Source: Oscillospiraceae bacterium
GTDB lineage: Bacteria; Bacillota; Clostridia; Oscillospirales; Oscillospiraceae
Direction: 5' to 3'
Length of the DNA: 50,435 bases
Assembly (NCBI GenBank): GCA_031281195.1
Contig: JAITFS010000097.1
Span: forward strand, 1 to 50,435
Positions 1 to 7,873 of this stretch are shown here, one piece after another. The position numbers were made by a program, and so were the translations under genes. Under the pieces are notes generated by a model, which saw only the letters and a program-made list of their open reading frames with translations, made no database searches and was not told where the DNA came from. Position 1 is the stretch's first letter. Each line of letters opens with the position of its first letter.

Positions 1-371
1 AGTATTGATATTACAGTTATAACAAGAGCCAATGTGCCATAAACAACACCATCTTGGTTTTGAAACCTCTCAATAGAGCTGGTAAGGAATTCATACCCTA
101 TGAATATCAACAAAAATGCTATCATTATCGCAGCAATTAGCTCCCAGCGTCCATGACCAAAAGGATGCTCCTTATCGGGTTTTTTTGAAGCAAGTTTAGC
201 TGCAACTACCACAAATATTGATGTGAGCGAATCGGACAATGTGTGCCACGCATCTGCAACAAGTGCAATAGAACCCGTAGTCACACCAACCCAAAACTTC
301 GCACCAAAAAGTACAGCATTCCCTACTATCGAAACAAAACCTTCAAGTATTTGCGCCTTCTCACGTTTCAT
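1..371 (-). CDS. Cation diffusion facilitator (CDF) family metal transporter, C-terminus cut by window edge
   Basis: This is the first 123 codons of a CDF-family divalent cation exporter, a proton-coupled membrane protein that removes metals such as Zn, Fe or Mn. My own translation of the reverse strand begins MKREKAQILEGFVSIVGNAV and contains DAWHTLSD, the family metal-site motif in the second helix, followed by HPFGHGRWE at the next loop and a third hydrophobic helix. The ORF track omits it because it is open at the edge. Of two in-frame ATGs (377 and 371), the one at 371 lies 6 bases after AAGGAGT and is preferred. It is the last visible gene of the minus-strand run after glnN, but an 86-base gap with a palindromic repeat separates them. 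The metal specificity cannot be read. Confidence 0.88.
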   Translation of the reverse strand, partial: MKREKAQILEGFVSIVGNAVLFGAKFWVGVTTGSIALVADAWHTLSDSLTSIFVVVAAKLASKKPDKEHPFGHGRWELIAAIMIAFLLIFIGYEFLTSSIERFQNQDGVVYGTLALVITVISI

Positions 372-407
372 AAACATACTCCTTATTAGATAAAGATTAG
401 GGGTATT

Positions 408-436
408 GTAGGGGCGGATGGCAATCCGCCCGTTAA
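408..436. repeat. GTAGGGGCGGAT palindromic repeat, copy 1
   Basis: The unit gtaggggcggatggcaatcc-gcccgttaa contains a perfect 8-bp stem (GGGCGGAT/ATCCGCCC) around a GGCA loop. The same unit recurs at 13337 and 27881, always between genes. Here it sits between the glnN stop and the CDF start. It could act as a terminator-like hairpin on RNA, but no T-run follows, so it is best described as a dispersed palindromic repeat. Confidence 0.9.
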
Positions 437-457
437 AGTTATCTTAGAGTGTCTCAT

Positions 458-2554
458 TCACCTTACACTAAACAGTAAATCGCCGTAAGTTGGGAAAGGC
501 CAGTGCTTTCGGGGGACTAGAAGCTCCATTTTATCTGTAAGCTCACGCACCTCATTCATTTTCACCAAAACCGAACCCTTATAATGCCTTGCTCTCTCCA
601 ATAAATCAATTTTATCCTCAGCATTACACAGCTCAGCATAAAGCTCATTCACTTTTTTGTGTAAATCATCAGTTAGATTTGACAAAACTCTCACAGTCTC
701 CCTCTCGTACAGACAATTTATTTTAGAAACAAGAGCTTTCTTAGAAAGGGCCGCTTCGCTTAACTCACCTGCACTGATTGCACCAACAGGTAAAATATTC
801 TTCTTAATGAGCTTATACATCGTAACAGCCTCGATGTTGCAAAGCTTACAATAGTTTTCAAGACCGATTTCATATCTTGACTGTATTTCCGCTTTTGAAA
901 ATACATTATGCTTTTCATATAAAGCGATATTCTTATCGTCTAGCATATATGGCAAAGCATCGGGAGTAGTTTCAAGGTTCAAGAGTTCACGAGTTTTTGC
1001 CTCTTTTAACCACTGCTCACTGTAACTATTGCCGTCAAAAAGTATTCTTTTATGCTTTTTGATTGTTTTTCTAATTAAACGGAGCAGGGAAGCCTCAAAA
1101 TCTTCAACACCATCAAGAGTATCAGCAAAAACTCGCAAAGACTCTGCAACCGCTGTGTTGATTACAACATTTGCTTTAGCTATCGACATATTTGCACCAA
1201 CCATACGAAACTCAAACTTGTTTCCGGTGAAAGCAAATGGTGAAGTCCTGTTGCGGTCGGCAGTATCCTTAAAAAAGCTAGGTGTAATAGATGTGTCTAA
1301 GCTTACCGATTCATTATGTTTGTTAGGATTATAGTGCGTTTTATTCTCAATAGAGTTTAGTATCGACTGTAGCTGTTCACCAATAAAAACAGAAATTATT
1401 GCAGGTGGAGCTTCACCGCTGCCAAGACGGCAGTCATTACCTGCACTAGCTGCTGCAATGCGTAGCAAATCCTGATACTCGTCAACTGCTTTAATTACAG
1501 CGATAAAAAATAGTAAAAACAGTTTATTTTCATACGGTTTATCACCGGGGTCAAGCAAGTTTAAACCTGTATCGGTTGAAAGCGACCAGTTATTGTGCTT
1601 ACCACTGCCATTTATACCATCAAACGGTTTTTCGTGGAGTGTGCAAATCATTTCGTGATCCTTTGCAATGCTTTGCATAATCTCCATTATAAGTTGATTG
1701 TGGTCAGTTGCACGATTGGCGGTTGTATACACTGAGGCAAGCTCGTGCTGTGCAGGTGCAGACTCGTTATGCTCAGTTTTTGCAGGCACTCCAAGCTTCC
1801 ACAGTTCTTCATCAAGAGCTTGCATATACGCAGAAACCCTTGGTTTTATCGCTCCATAATACTGATCGTCAAGCTCCTGACCCTTTGGTGACTTTGCACC
1901 AAAAAGTGTTCGACCCGTATACATCAAGTCCTTGCGTTCTTCATACATCGCTTTATCTATTAAGAAATACTCCTGCTCAGCGCCTGCCATTGCAGTAACA
2001 TTTTTTACATCGTTATAACCAAATAACCGCAGTATCCTAAGAGCTTGCTTTTCAACAGCACGCATAGAGCGTAGAAGTGGCGTTTTTTCATCAAGCGCTT
2101 CACCACCATAAGAGCAGTAAGATGTAGGAATGTACAAGGTTTTATTTCGTACAAAAGCATAAGATGTTGGGTCCCATGCAGTATAACCCCGTGCTTCAAA
2201 TGTTGCACGCAAACCACCTGACGGAAGGCTTGATGCGTCAGCTTCACCCTGCACTAACGCACTGCTCGAAAACTCCATAATAGCTCTGCCATCACCGGTT
2301 GGTGATAAAAAGCTGTCGTGTTTTTCTGCTGTTATTCCTGTCATCGGCTGAAACCAGTGTGTATAATGTGTTGCGCCAAGATTAATTGCCCAGTTTTTCA
2401 TCGCATCAGCAACAGCATTGGCAACAGAGTCATCAAGCTTACCACCGCTTTGAATAGTATTTTGCAAGGCATTATAAACCTCATCAGGTAAACAGTTTTT
2501 CATTACATGGTCGCTAAAAACCATGCTGCCGTATAACTCTATTAAATTTAACAT
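458..2554 (-). CDS. glnN: Glutamine synthetase type III
   Basis: Glutamine synthetase makes glutamine from glutamate, ammonia and ATP in the cytoplasm. At 698 aa this is the long type III form (about 700 to 730 aa) found in Bacteroidetes and many anaerobic Firmicutes, not the ~450-aa GlnA. Visible motifs include GAEQEYFLID (the family's metal-binding E.E region), APAQHELASVY and NRTSPFAFTGNKFEFRMVG. The ATG at 2554 is preceded by GGAGGT at a 6-base spacing. It starts 20 bases after hisJ and is probably the distal gene of the moaA-to-hisJ run. Ending a molybdopterin/histidine operon with a nitrogen-assimilation enzyme is unusual but fits the shared nitrogen theme. No own promoter is obvious. 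Confidence 0.95.
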   Translation of the reverse strand: MLNLIELYGSMVFSDHVMKNCLPDEVYNALQNTIQSGGKLDDSVANAVADAMKNWAINLGATHYTHWFQPMTGITAEKHDSFLSPTGDGRAIMEFSSSALVQGEADASSLPSGGLRATFEARGYTAWDPTSYAFVRNKTLYIPTSYCSYGGEALDEKTPLLRSMRAVEKQALRILRLFGYNDVKNVTAMAGAEQEYFLIDKAMYEERKDLMYTGRTLFGAKSPKGQELDDQYYGAIKPRVSAYMQALDEELWKLGVPAKTEHNESAPAQHELASVYTTANRATDHNQLIMEIMQSIAKDHEMICTLHEKPFDGINGSGKHNNWSLSTDTGLNLLDPGDKPYENKLFLLFFIAVIKAVDEYQDLLRIAAASAGNDCRLGSGEAPPAIISVFIGEQLQSILNSIENKTHYNPNKHNESVSLDTSITPSFFKDTADRNRTSPFAFTGNKFEFRMVGANMSIAKANVVINTAVAESLRVFADTLDGVEDFEASLLRLIRKTIKKHKRILFDGNSYSEQWLKEAKTRELLNLETTPDALPYMLDDKNIALYEKHNVFSKAEIQSRYEIGLENYCKLCNIEAVTMYKLIKKNILPVGAISAGELSEAALSKKALVSKINCLYERETVRVLSNLTDDLHKKVNELYAELCNAEDKIDLLERARHYKGSVLVKMNEVRELTDKMELLVPRKHWPFPTYGDLLFSVR

Positions 2555-2574
2555 ATAAATACCTCCGATACCGG

Positions 2575-3399
2575 TTAATTATTAATTGGTACATCAATGA
2601 AGCCGTCTTTTGTTAGTCGTTTTATATGCTTAAAGCCGCAGGCTTTTACAAGCTCCAGCACTTCATCAAATTTGTAATATAATGACTCCGGTTTGTGACT
2701 ATCACTGGAAAGTATAACCTCACCACCACGTTTACAGAGTTCTTTTAATAAAAATGCTGATGGATAAGGCTCCGGGTTTCCTAATCGAAACATAGCACCG
2801 GTGTTTACTTCAAATAATTTGCACTTTTCTAAAATAGAATCCATTGCTGCAAGTGCTGCTTTTACATATCTGTGATTTTTATCATCAAACAGTTTATTGT
2901 CAACGTTGTGTTTTGCTACGAGGTCAAAATGTGCGACTATATCTGCGTTTGTTTTATTTATTATATCAGCAAGTGTTTCATAATACACTTCTGCCATTTT
3001 GTAGAAATTACCTTTAAAATGCTCTTTTGTTATAAACTTTACGTGACCTGCTGAACCATCAACAGTTATAAACTCTCCTTTGTAAAAAACATGATGAACA
3101 GATCCAATTATATAATCCAAATCTGACGGTACATAGTCGGTGAAATAATCTACTTCCAATCCAAGAAACACATCAAACTCGCCGTCATACTTTTTTTGCA
3201 TTTTACGCACATCATCAATATAAACAGGCGTATCTTCGATTGTCATAGAATAATCGGGATCAAACAAAACATCCGAATGTTCAGAAAATCCCAATGAGCT
3301 GCCGCCTTTTTCTATAGCAGCTTTTATCATGTCCTCAACACTTTTTGTCCCGTCACAATACAGTGTGTGAGTATGTAAGCTTTGATATGAACTGTTCAA
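2575..3399 (-). CDS. hisJ: PHP-family histidinol-phosphatase
   Basis: This protein of the PHP metallo-phosphoesterase family is assigned as histidinol-phosphatase, the penultimate step of histidine synthesis. The 274-aa protein begins with the PHP motif [11 protein letters not shown] and has the later metal ligands [20 protein letters not shown] and SSDSHK. The start is a TTG at 3399 that overlaps the hisIE stop (TTGA), with AGGAG 8 bases upstream; no ATG lies early enough to include the HTHT motif. Its fusion-like overlap with hisIE strongly supports the histidine role over other PHP enzymes such as PolX. I infer translational coupling with hisIE. Confidence 0.9.
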   Translation of the reverse strand: MNSSYQSLHTHTLYCDGTKSVEDMIKAAIEKGGSSLGFSEHSDVLFDPDYSMTIEDTPVYIDDVRKMQKKYDGEFDVFLGLEVDYFTDYVPSDLDYIIGSVHHVFYKGEFITVDGSAGHVKFITKEHFKGNFYKMAEVYYETLADIINKTNADIVAHFDLVAKHNVDNKLFDDKNHRYVKAALAAMDSILEKCKLFEVNTGAMFRLGNPEPYPSAFLLKELCKRGGEVILSSDSHKPESLYYKFDEVLELVKACGFKHIKRLTKDGFIDVPINN

Positions 3400-4007
3400 T
3401 CAGCCTGCTCCTGATTATTTATATGCCTTTTCATCAACTCTGTTTTTATCTCGTCCGGTGTTATTTCCATTTCTGCCATCAAAACTAAAATATGATACGT
3501 TAGGTCGGCAATTTCGTAAATAGTCTCTGATTTATCACCGGATTTTCCTGCGATGATAACTTCGGTTGATTCTTCTCCGACTTTTTTTAGTATTTTATCT
3601 AAACCTTTATCAAAAAGATAATTTGTGTAAGAACCGGGTTTTTTATTTGTTTTTCTATCTTTAATTATTTCGTATAATGTATTTACCGAGAAATTGTTTA
3701 CTCCAAAACAACTATCTGCTCCGGTGTGGCAAGCAGGGCCGTCTTTTTTGACAGAAATCAACAAAGTATCGTTATCACAATCAGTTTTTATATCAACAAT
3801 ATGTTGAACATTTCCGGATGTTTCACCTTTTCGCCATAATTCCTTGCGTGAGCGTGACCAAAAACAGGTTTTCCCTTCGTTTATGCTTATTTCTAAGCTT
3901 TTTTTATTCATATATGCAAGCATTAACACAGTGCCGGTCTGAACATCTGTGATAATTGCCGGGATTAAACCATTTTCATCAAACTTGAGACTATCTATGT
4001 CTACCAT
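3396..4007 (-). CDS. hisIE: Bifunctional phosphoribosyl-AMP cyclohydrolase / phosphoribosyl-ATP pyrophosphatase
   Basis: This enzyme carries out the second and third steps of histidine synthesis. Residues 1 to about 105 are the HisI cyclohydrolase with the metal-binding stretch KTDCDND and the [12 protein letters not shown] cysteine motif. Residues from about 110 to 203 are the HisE pyrophosphatase ([11 protein letters not shown], an MazG-like helix with acidic residues). At 203 aa it is the normal length for a HisIE fusion. The ATG at 4007 follows GGAGGT closely and overlaps the end of the MOSC gene by 7 bases; its stop overlaps hisJ. Only these two his functions are in the window, so the rest of the pathway must lie elsewhere. 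Confidence 0.96.
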   Translation of the reverse strand: MVDIDSLKFDENGLIPAIITDVQTGTVLMLAYMNKKSLEISINEGKTCFWSRSRKELWRKGETSGNVQHIVDIKTDCDNDTLLISVKKDGPACHTGADSCFGVNNFSVNTLYEIIKDRKTNKKPGSYTNYLFDKGLDKILKKVGEESTEVIIAGKSGDKSETIYEIADLTYHILVLMAEMEITPDEIKTELMKRHINNQEQAD

Positions 4008-4516
4008 GCAACCTCCGTGTCAAGCTCCATTCCACAAAGATCAACTTCAATATCATCACCGGCTTTTATAACGCCATTTTTTAATACGGTTGTAAAGATA
4101 CCTTCACGCGGCATACAGCAATCACCAACTTGCTGCTTAATTGCACATGCTCCATTGTGGCACTCTTTACCAACTTGTCTAACTTCAAGCAGAGCCTCAC
4201 CAATTCGTAGCTTTGTACCAATCGGGAGTTGATAAAGGATTATTCCTTCTGTCAAAATATTCTCTGCAAAATCACCAACCTTTATTGATGGTATGTCATT
4301 GCGTAATTCCTGGACACTTTCATTGGCAAGTAAGCTCACTTGTTTTTGTCCAATACCGGCGTGTGCATCGCCAATAATACCATATCCGGTTTTTAAGCGA
4401 ATTTCGGGTACCGGTGTTTTCACCATTCCTTTACTTTCGCTTATGCATACTGCCAGAACCTTCGGGTGTATTTGTTTTGTTGTTTGAATTGTTTCTCTTT
4501 CCATGCCGGTGTTCAC
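4001..4516 (-). CDS. MOSC domain-containing protein (molybdenum cofactor related)
   Basis: The 171-aa protein looks like a single MOSC domain, the sulfur-carrier fold found in molybdenum cofactor sulfurases and in small stand-alone proteins beside moa genes. It has [26 protein letters not shown] and [12 protein letters not shown], with several cysteines near the C-terminus (residues about 125 to 145). The start is uncertain: the track begins at a GTG (4516), and an in-frame ATG lies at 4504; neither has a well-spaced SD. It sits between moaC and hisIE, which supports a role in cofactor maturation or delivery. The exact reaction cannot be stated. Confidence 0.85.
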   Translation of the reverse strand: MNTGMERETIQTTKQIHPKVLAVCISESKGMVKTPVPEIRLKTGYGIIGDAHAGIGQKQVSLLANESVQELRNDIPSIKVGDFAENILTEGIILYQLPIGTKLRIGEALLEVRQVGKECHNGACAIKQQVGDCCMPREGIFTTVLKNGVIKAGDDIEVDLCGMELDTEVAW

Positions 4517-4540
4517 GCCTTTCTTTGTGGACTGACAATG

Positions 4541-5014
4541 CTAAATGCTCCAATTGCCAGATTTCCCGCCTGTTTTACTTACTAAATGAATGTCTGTGAT
4601 TTTTATATCTTTTTGCACAGCCTTACACATATCATATATTGTTAGAGCAGATATTGCAACTGCTGATAATGCTTCCATTTCCACCCCTGTCTCTCCTTTA
4701 CAGCGAACTGTTGCTTTTATCTCTATGTAATGGCTTTTTTCATCAGGTAAAAAAGTGATGTCAACACCAGTAATTGCAATGGGATGACACATTGGGATTA
4801 AGTCTGATGTGCGTTTTGCTGTGGTGATTCCGGCGACTTGTGCAACAGCAAGAACATCACCTTTTTTTGTTATTCCTTTTGTAATAATATCGAAAGTTTC
4901 AGCGTTTACACAAACAGTCCCGACAGCAACAGCTTCACGTAGTGTCGCCTGTTTATCGCTGACATCGACCATTTTTGCGCGTCCTTCATCATTAAAATGT
5001 GTTAACTCCGGCAT
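4541..5014 (-). CDS. moaC: Cyclic pyranopterin monophosphate synthase
   Basis: MoaC converts the MoaA product (3',8-cyclo-GTP) into cyclic pyranopterin monophosphate, the first stable intermediate of molybdopterin. The 157-aa length is normal. The N-terminus MPELTHFNDEGRAKMVDVS, the MCHPIAITGVDI active-site stretch, the acidic GVEMEALSAV segment and the C-terminal SKTGGKSGNW are all characteristic. It starts 6 bases downstream of the moaA stop, so the two are surely cotranscribed. Later steps (moaE, moaD, mogA, moeA) are absent from the window. Confidence 0.97.
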   Translation of the reverse strand: MPELTHFNDEGRAKMVDVSDKQATLREAVAVGTVCVNAETFDIITKGITKKGDVLAVAQVAGITTAKRTSDLIPMCHPIAITGVDITFLPDEKSHYIEIKATVRCKGETGVEMEALSAVAISALTIYDMCKAVQKDIKITDIHLVSKTGGKSGNWSI

Positions 5015-5020
5015 ATAACT

Positions 5021-5968
5021 CTAACCCCCGATTTTGTTCATATTTCGTTGGCTTTGACTTTGACCGTCTTCATTTAACTCATGCCTTTTAGGTTTATTAT
5101 ATATAGTATTACGTATAGTTTCAACTAACTCTTTTCCTTTTAAACCTTTTATACTAACTTCCTCGTGTGAATGAAGGCATGGTTTTAACATACCATCCGC
5201 TGTTATTCGTATTCTATTACAAGTTGGACAAAAATGCGAACTTATCGGGCTTATTAAACCGACAGTGCCTTGACCATCGGGCAGTTTGTACAGCTTTGAC
5301 ACACCATCAGTGCCAACCTCGTAAAGCTGTGGAGCAAGCTTTTTTACATATTCTGCACTGATAAAACGGCCATCCACCCAGTTTGCACATTCACCAATTG
5401 GCATAATTTCAATAAACCTGACATTTACATTATGTTTTTTCGTAAGCTCTAATATTTCAAGAATATCCTTATCATTTACTCCACCAATTAAAACGGTGTT
5501 AATTTTAATTGAATCAAAAGCTGCATCAATTGCAGTTTTCACCCCAATCATTGCTTCATCAAACAAATCCCGACGTGTAATCTCTTTATACGTCTCAGAA
5601 TTTAGTGAATCAAGACTAATGTTTAACCTATTAACACCTGCCTCTTTTAACTCTTTAACAAACTTTGGTAATAATATGCCATTGCTTGTAAGGCACACCT
5701 CTTGTATGCCTTTGGTCGCAGCGATTTGCCGGCAAATATCAATTATACCTTTACGCACAAGCGGCTCACCGCCTGTAATTCGGATTTTATTTATACCACA
5801 GTCAGCCGCAGCCTGCACAATCTCTGCGATTTCTTCAATAGTGAGAATATCCTCGTGGCGAAGCTTAGTCACACCCGTTTCGGGCATACAATAAATACAC
5901 CGCAAATTGCACTTATCGGTGACAGATAACCTGAGATAATGAATATTTCTACCAAAATTGTCTTCCAT
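5021..5968 (-). CDS. moaA: GTP 3',8-cyclase (radical SAM)
   Basis: MoaA is the radical-SAM enzyme that starts molybdenum cofactor synthesis by rearranging GTP. The 315-aa protein has the N-terminal [4Fe-4S] motif CNLRCIYCMP, ITGGEPLVRKG, the second cluster ligands FCPTCNRIRIT and KPCLHS, and the conserved C-terminal GG. It heads the minus-strand run moaA-moaC-MOSC-hisIE-hisJ-glnN. There is no usable SD before the ATG; instead TGTTATAAT ends 5 bases before it, so the message is predicted to be leaderless. The 105-nt repeat ends immediately upstream of this promoter. Confidence 0.97.
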   Translation of the reverse strand: MEDNFGRNIHYLRLSVTDKCNLRCIYCMPETGVTKLRHEDILTIEEIAEIVQAAADCGINKIRITGGEPLVRKGIIDICRQIAATKGIQEVCLTSNGILLPKFVKELKEAGVNRLNISLDSLNSETYKEITRRDLFDEAMIGVKTAIDAAFDSIKINTVLIGGVNDKDILEILELTKKHNVNVRFIEIMPIGECANWVDGRFISAEYVKKLAPQLYEVGTDGVSKLYKLPDGQGTVGLISPISSHFCPTCNRIRITADGMLKPCLHSHEEVSIKGLKGKELVETIRNTIYNKPKRHELNEDGQSQSQRNMNKIGG

Positions 5969-5973
5969 ATCTC

Positions 5974-6002
5974 ATTATAACATAAAAAAGTTTTTCTAGT
6001 AA
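5974..6002 (-). promoter_or_regulatory. Predicted moaA promoter with extended -10
   Basis: On the minus strand, TTACTA is followed by 17 bases and then TATAAT, with TG one base before the -10 (TGTTATAAT). The -10 ends 5 bases before the moaA ATG, so transcription should start at or within a base or two of the start codon. The -35 abuts the edge of the 105-nt repeat at 6004. Confidence 0.65.
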
Positions 6003-6003
6003 T

Positions 6004-6108
6004 AATATTCTTATATGGTCTCGGAAAGCGTAGCCAAGGACGGCGGAGCGCCGAAACTCTGAGCACGGAAGCTCAGCGTTTCGGAAAAGAGACTATCATA
6101 AGAATATT
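6004..6108 (+). repeat. 105-nt structured inverted-repeat element, copy A
   Basis: The element is bounded by AATATTCTTAT and its complement ATAAGAATATT, with inner arms GGTCTC/GAGAC. Inside are two hairpins: GCC-AAGGAC-GGC within a GCG/CGC clamp, and CCGAAAC-T-CTGAGC-ACGGAA-GCTCAG-C-GTTTCGG. A second 105-nt copy lies at 40348 on the other strand with the same arms but different, compensating hairpin bases. It lies between the STAS stop and the moaA promoter. It may be a MITE-like non-autonomous element or a structured RNA; no ORF is present in it. Confidence 0.9.
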
Positions 6109-6137
6109 ATTATATACTACTTTTACAAGTGTAAGCC

Positions 6138-6437
6138 TTAAATAAAATCCAGAATTTTTGAAAAACCGGTTACATCAAAGATTTCCATGACAAATGATGT
6201 AACACCTGTTATTGACAGTTTTCCATTTTTTGCTTTGGCTAATTTTTGCCCTGTTAGAAGAACACGCATTCCCGCAGATGAAATATAAGCAACCTCTGCA
6301 AAATCTAAGATAATATTCTTAGAATTATCAAACATTGGAGTTAACTCCGCTTCAAATTGCGGGGCAGCTTGCGAATCAATGCTTCCGATTATTTTTAGAG
6401 TTAAGTTATCATCACCGGGTACTTTTATTATTTCCAT
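6138..6437 (-). CDS. STAS-domain protein, anti-sigma factor antagonist type
   Basis: This is a 99-aa single STAS domain of the SpoIIAA/RsbV kind, small cytoplasmic proteins that bind anti-sigma kinases when unphosphorylated. The phosphorylatable serine motif SSAGMRVLL (around residue 53) and the preceding beta strand NIILDFAEVAYI are clear. ATG at 6437 follows TGGAGC at a normal spacing. It begins 21 bases after the GNAT-DUF6273 gene and is probably cotranscribed with it. No partner kinase or sigma factor is nearby, so which pathway it serves cannot be told; a sporulation role is not implied. Confidence 0.9.
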   Translation of the reverse strand: MEIIKVPGDDNLTLKIIGSIDSQAAPQFEAELTPMFDNSKNIILDFAEVAYISSAGMRVLLTGQKLAKAKNGKLSITGVTSFVMEIFDVTGFSKILDFI

Positions 6438-6458
6438 TTTAACGCTCCATTTCTACTA

Positions 6459-7679
6459 TTACAGACTTATCCACATTGCAGGACGAAAACCACCTACAAA
6501 GAAATAATCACGATTCACAAAATCACCACTAACTGCAATTCTGCCTTCAACAGTTACACAAGATGCAAAATTTGGGTTATTACCCGGAGTTCGCAGCCAC
6601 CAGGAGGAGGGGAGATTATCATCACTTACAGCTTTTCGAATACCATTATAACTATCATTTATAAAGAATTTTGAATCAGGATTTCTGTTATTTAGTTGTC
6701 CGCTATTTCCGAGGTATGTTACTACTTCATGAATACTAAGAATAAAAATCTTGTCCTCTGTATCTCTGCCACCGTTTGTTCCAAACCACGGATTGTTCAT
6801 GTTGAGAAGCTTTGTTTCTAATATTCTTGATTTATCCGCGTCGCTAAAGGTGTTGTAAAACTCATTGTTCATATAATGACGCAAGGAACAATCCGCCCAG
6901 GTTACAGCTTCATACTTGTCGTGATAACAATGCTTTTCAAGCACATGGTCGCATAATAATAACGCTTTACCATCCTGCACATTTAATACCCACCACCTAT
7001 TATTACCAAATTGCATTACCTTTCCTGTATCGTACTCATCCTCAAGAGTATAAGCGACCGGAGTTTCACCCGGTGTTTGAGGATTTCGCCACATTGGAAA
7101 AGCCTGCACTCCACGAGGTAAGCGGATTGGATCGCCTACGGGTTGGAAGCCTGCACGCTCATAAGCTCCACGAGCAGATTGACGTGTTGTAGCTTCTAGA
7201 TATGCCGGCATACCTATTTTATCAAGCTCATTAAGACGGTGGCTTATAAGCTTACCACCTGCACCACGTCCTTGAGCTTTTGGGTGAACACAAATAAGAG
7301 CAAGATGTTCATACATTGCAGGAGGATAGTGCTCCTCCAGAGTATCTCCAAGCATTTGAAAACGCGGAGCATGACTTCCGGCAAACCTCATGATTTCATC
7401 GTTTTCTTCTTCACCCATTGAACCCTTTGGATACCAGATAGCTGCTCCAAGTACGCCTAAATCTTCACAGTCAGCTACGTTGAGTGTACCTTTATTAAGT
7501 CCAACGCGTATTAACAGCCTGAAATAATCTTTTAATACTTTAATGCGTTCATCGACATTTTCGGCAAGCCATGCCGTAAACTCCGCATCCATAAAGTTAA
7601 TTGCCATGATTTCTACAATTTCTTCTGTTTCATCTTTGTTAGCCAGACGAATGGTTAAATCTTTGATTGTTTGTGACAT
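6459..7679 (-). CDS. GNAT acetyltransferase fused to a DUF6273 domain
   Basis: The 406-aa protein starts at the ATG at 7679, which follows AAGGAGT at a 5-base spacing; the longer track ORF has 66 extra codons without support. Residues 1 to about 200 are a GNAT N-acetyltransferase, with the acetyl-CoA-binding region HPKAQGRGAGGKLI and a typical AYERAGF end. Residues about 215 to 406 match the DUF6273 pattern, with aromatic blocks SSWWLRTPG and the terminal GGFRPAMWISL, a fold I associate with C-type-lectin/FGE-like modules. The join is continuous in one frame. Substrate unknown. It precedes the STAS gene and follows the zinc-ribbon gene after a 194-base gap with its own promoter. Confidence 0.82.
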   Translation of the reverse strand: MSQTIKDLTIRLANKDETEEIVEIMAINFMDAEFTAWLAENVDERIKVLKDYFRLLIRVGLNKGTLNVADCEDLGVLGAAIWYPKGSMGEEENDEIMRFAGSHAPRFQMLGDTLEEHYPPAMYEHLALICVHPKAQGRGAGGKLISHRLNELDKIGMPAYLEATTRQSARGAYERAGFQPVGDPIRLPRGVQAFPMWRNPQTPGETPVAYTLEDEYDTGKVMQFGNNRWWVLNVQDGKALLLCDHVLEKHCYHDKYEAVTWADCSLRHYMNNEFYNTFSDADKSRILETKLLNMNNPWFGTNGGRDTEDKIFILSIHEVVTYLGNSGQLNNRNPDSKFFINDSYNGIRKAVSDDNLPSSWWLRTPGNNPNFASCVTVEGRIAVSGDFVNRDYFFVGGFRPAMWISL

Positions 7680-7727
7680 ATTGAACTCCTTGAATGTATT
7701 TGAATCTTTGTTTTTAAGGTTCTTGTA

Positions 7728-7755
7728 AGTATAACATAGAAATTTTCGCAAACAA
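7728..7755 (-). promoter_or_regulatory. Predicted promoter of the GNAT-DUF6273/STAS unit
   Basis: The minus strand reads TTGTTT, 16 bases, then TATACT with an extended TG element (TGTTATACT). The expected start would give a leader of about 40 bases carrying the AAGGAGT ribosome-binding site of the GNAT gene. Confidence 0.5.
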
Positions 7756-7873
7756 AGTTCCATTCTCATAGTAGAATGACAGAACAGCAGAAATATGTGT
7801 CGTGAGTGTGTCGAGGTGACGGGGATTTGACACATCTGGAGTCTGCTTGCCAACACGGGCAAGAGTGTTGTTA

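Noticed and set aside
1029-1998. Several plus-strand ORFs inside glnN
   Set aside because: They are shadows of the glutamine synthetase frame and lack start signals.
6004-6108. Riboswitch for the moaA operon (Moco-type) in the structured element
   Set aside because: The second copy lies by recJ in the other orientation, and the element lies upstream of, not inside, the predicted moaA transcript.
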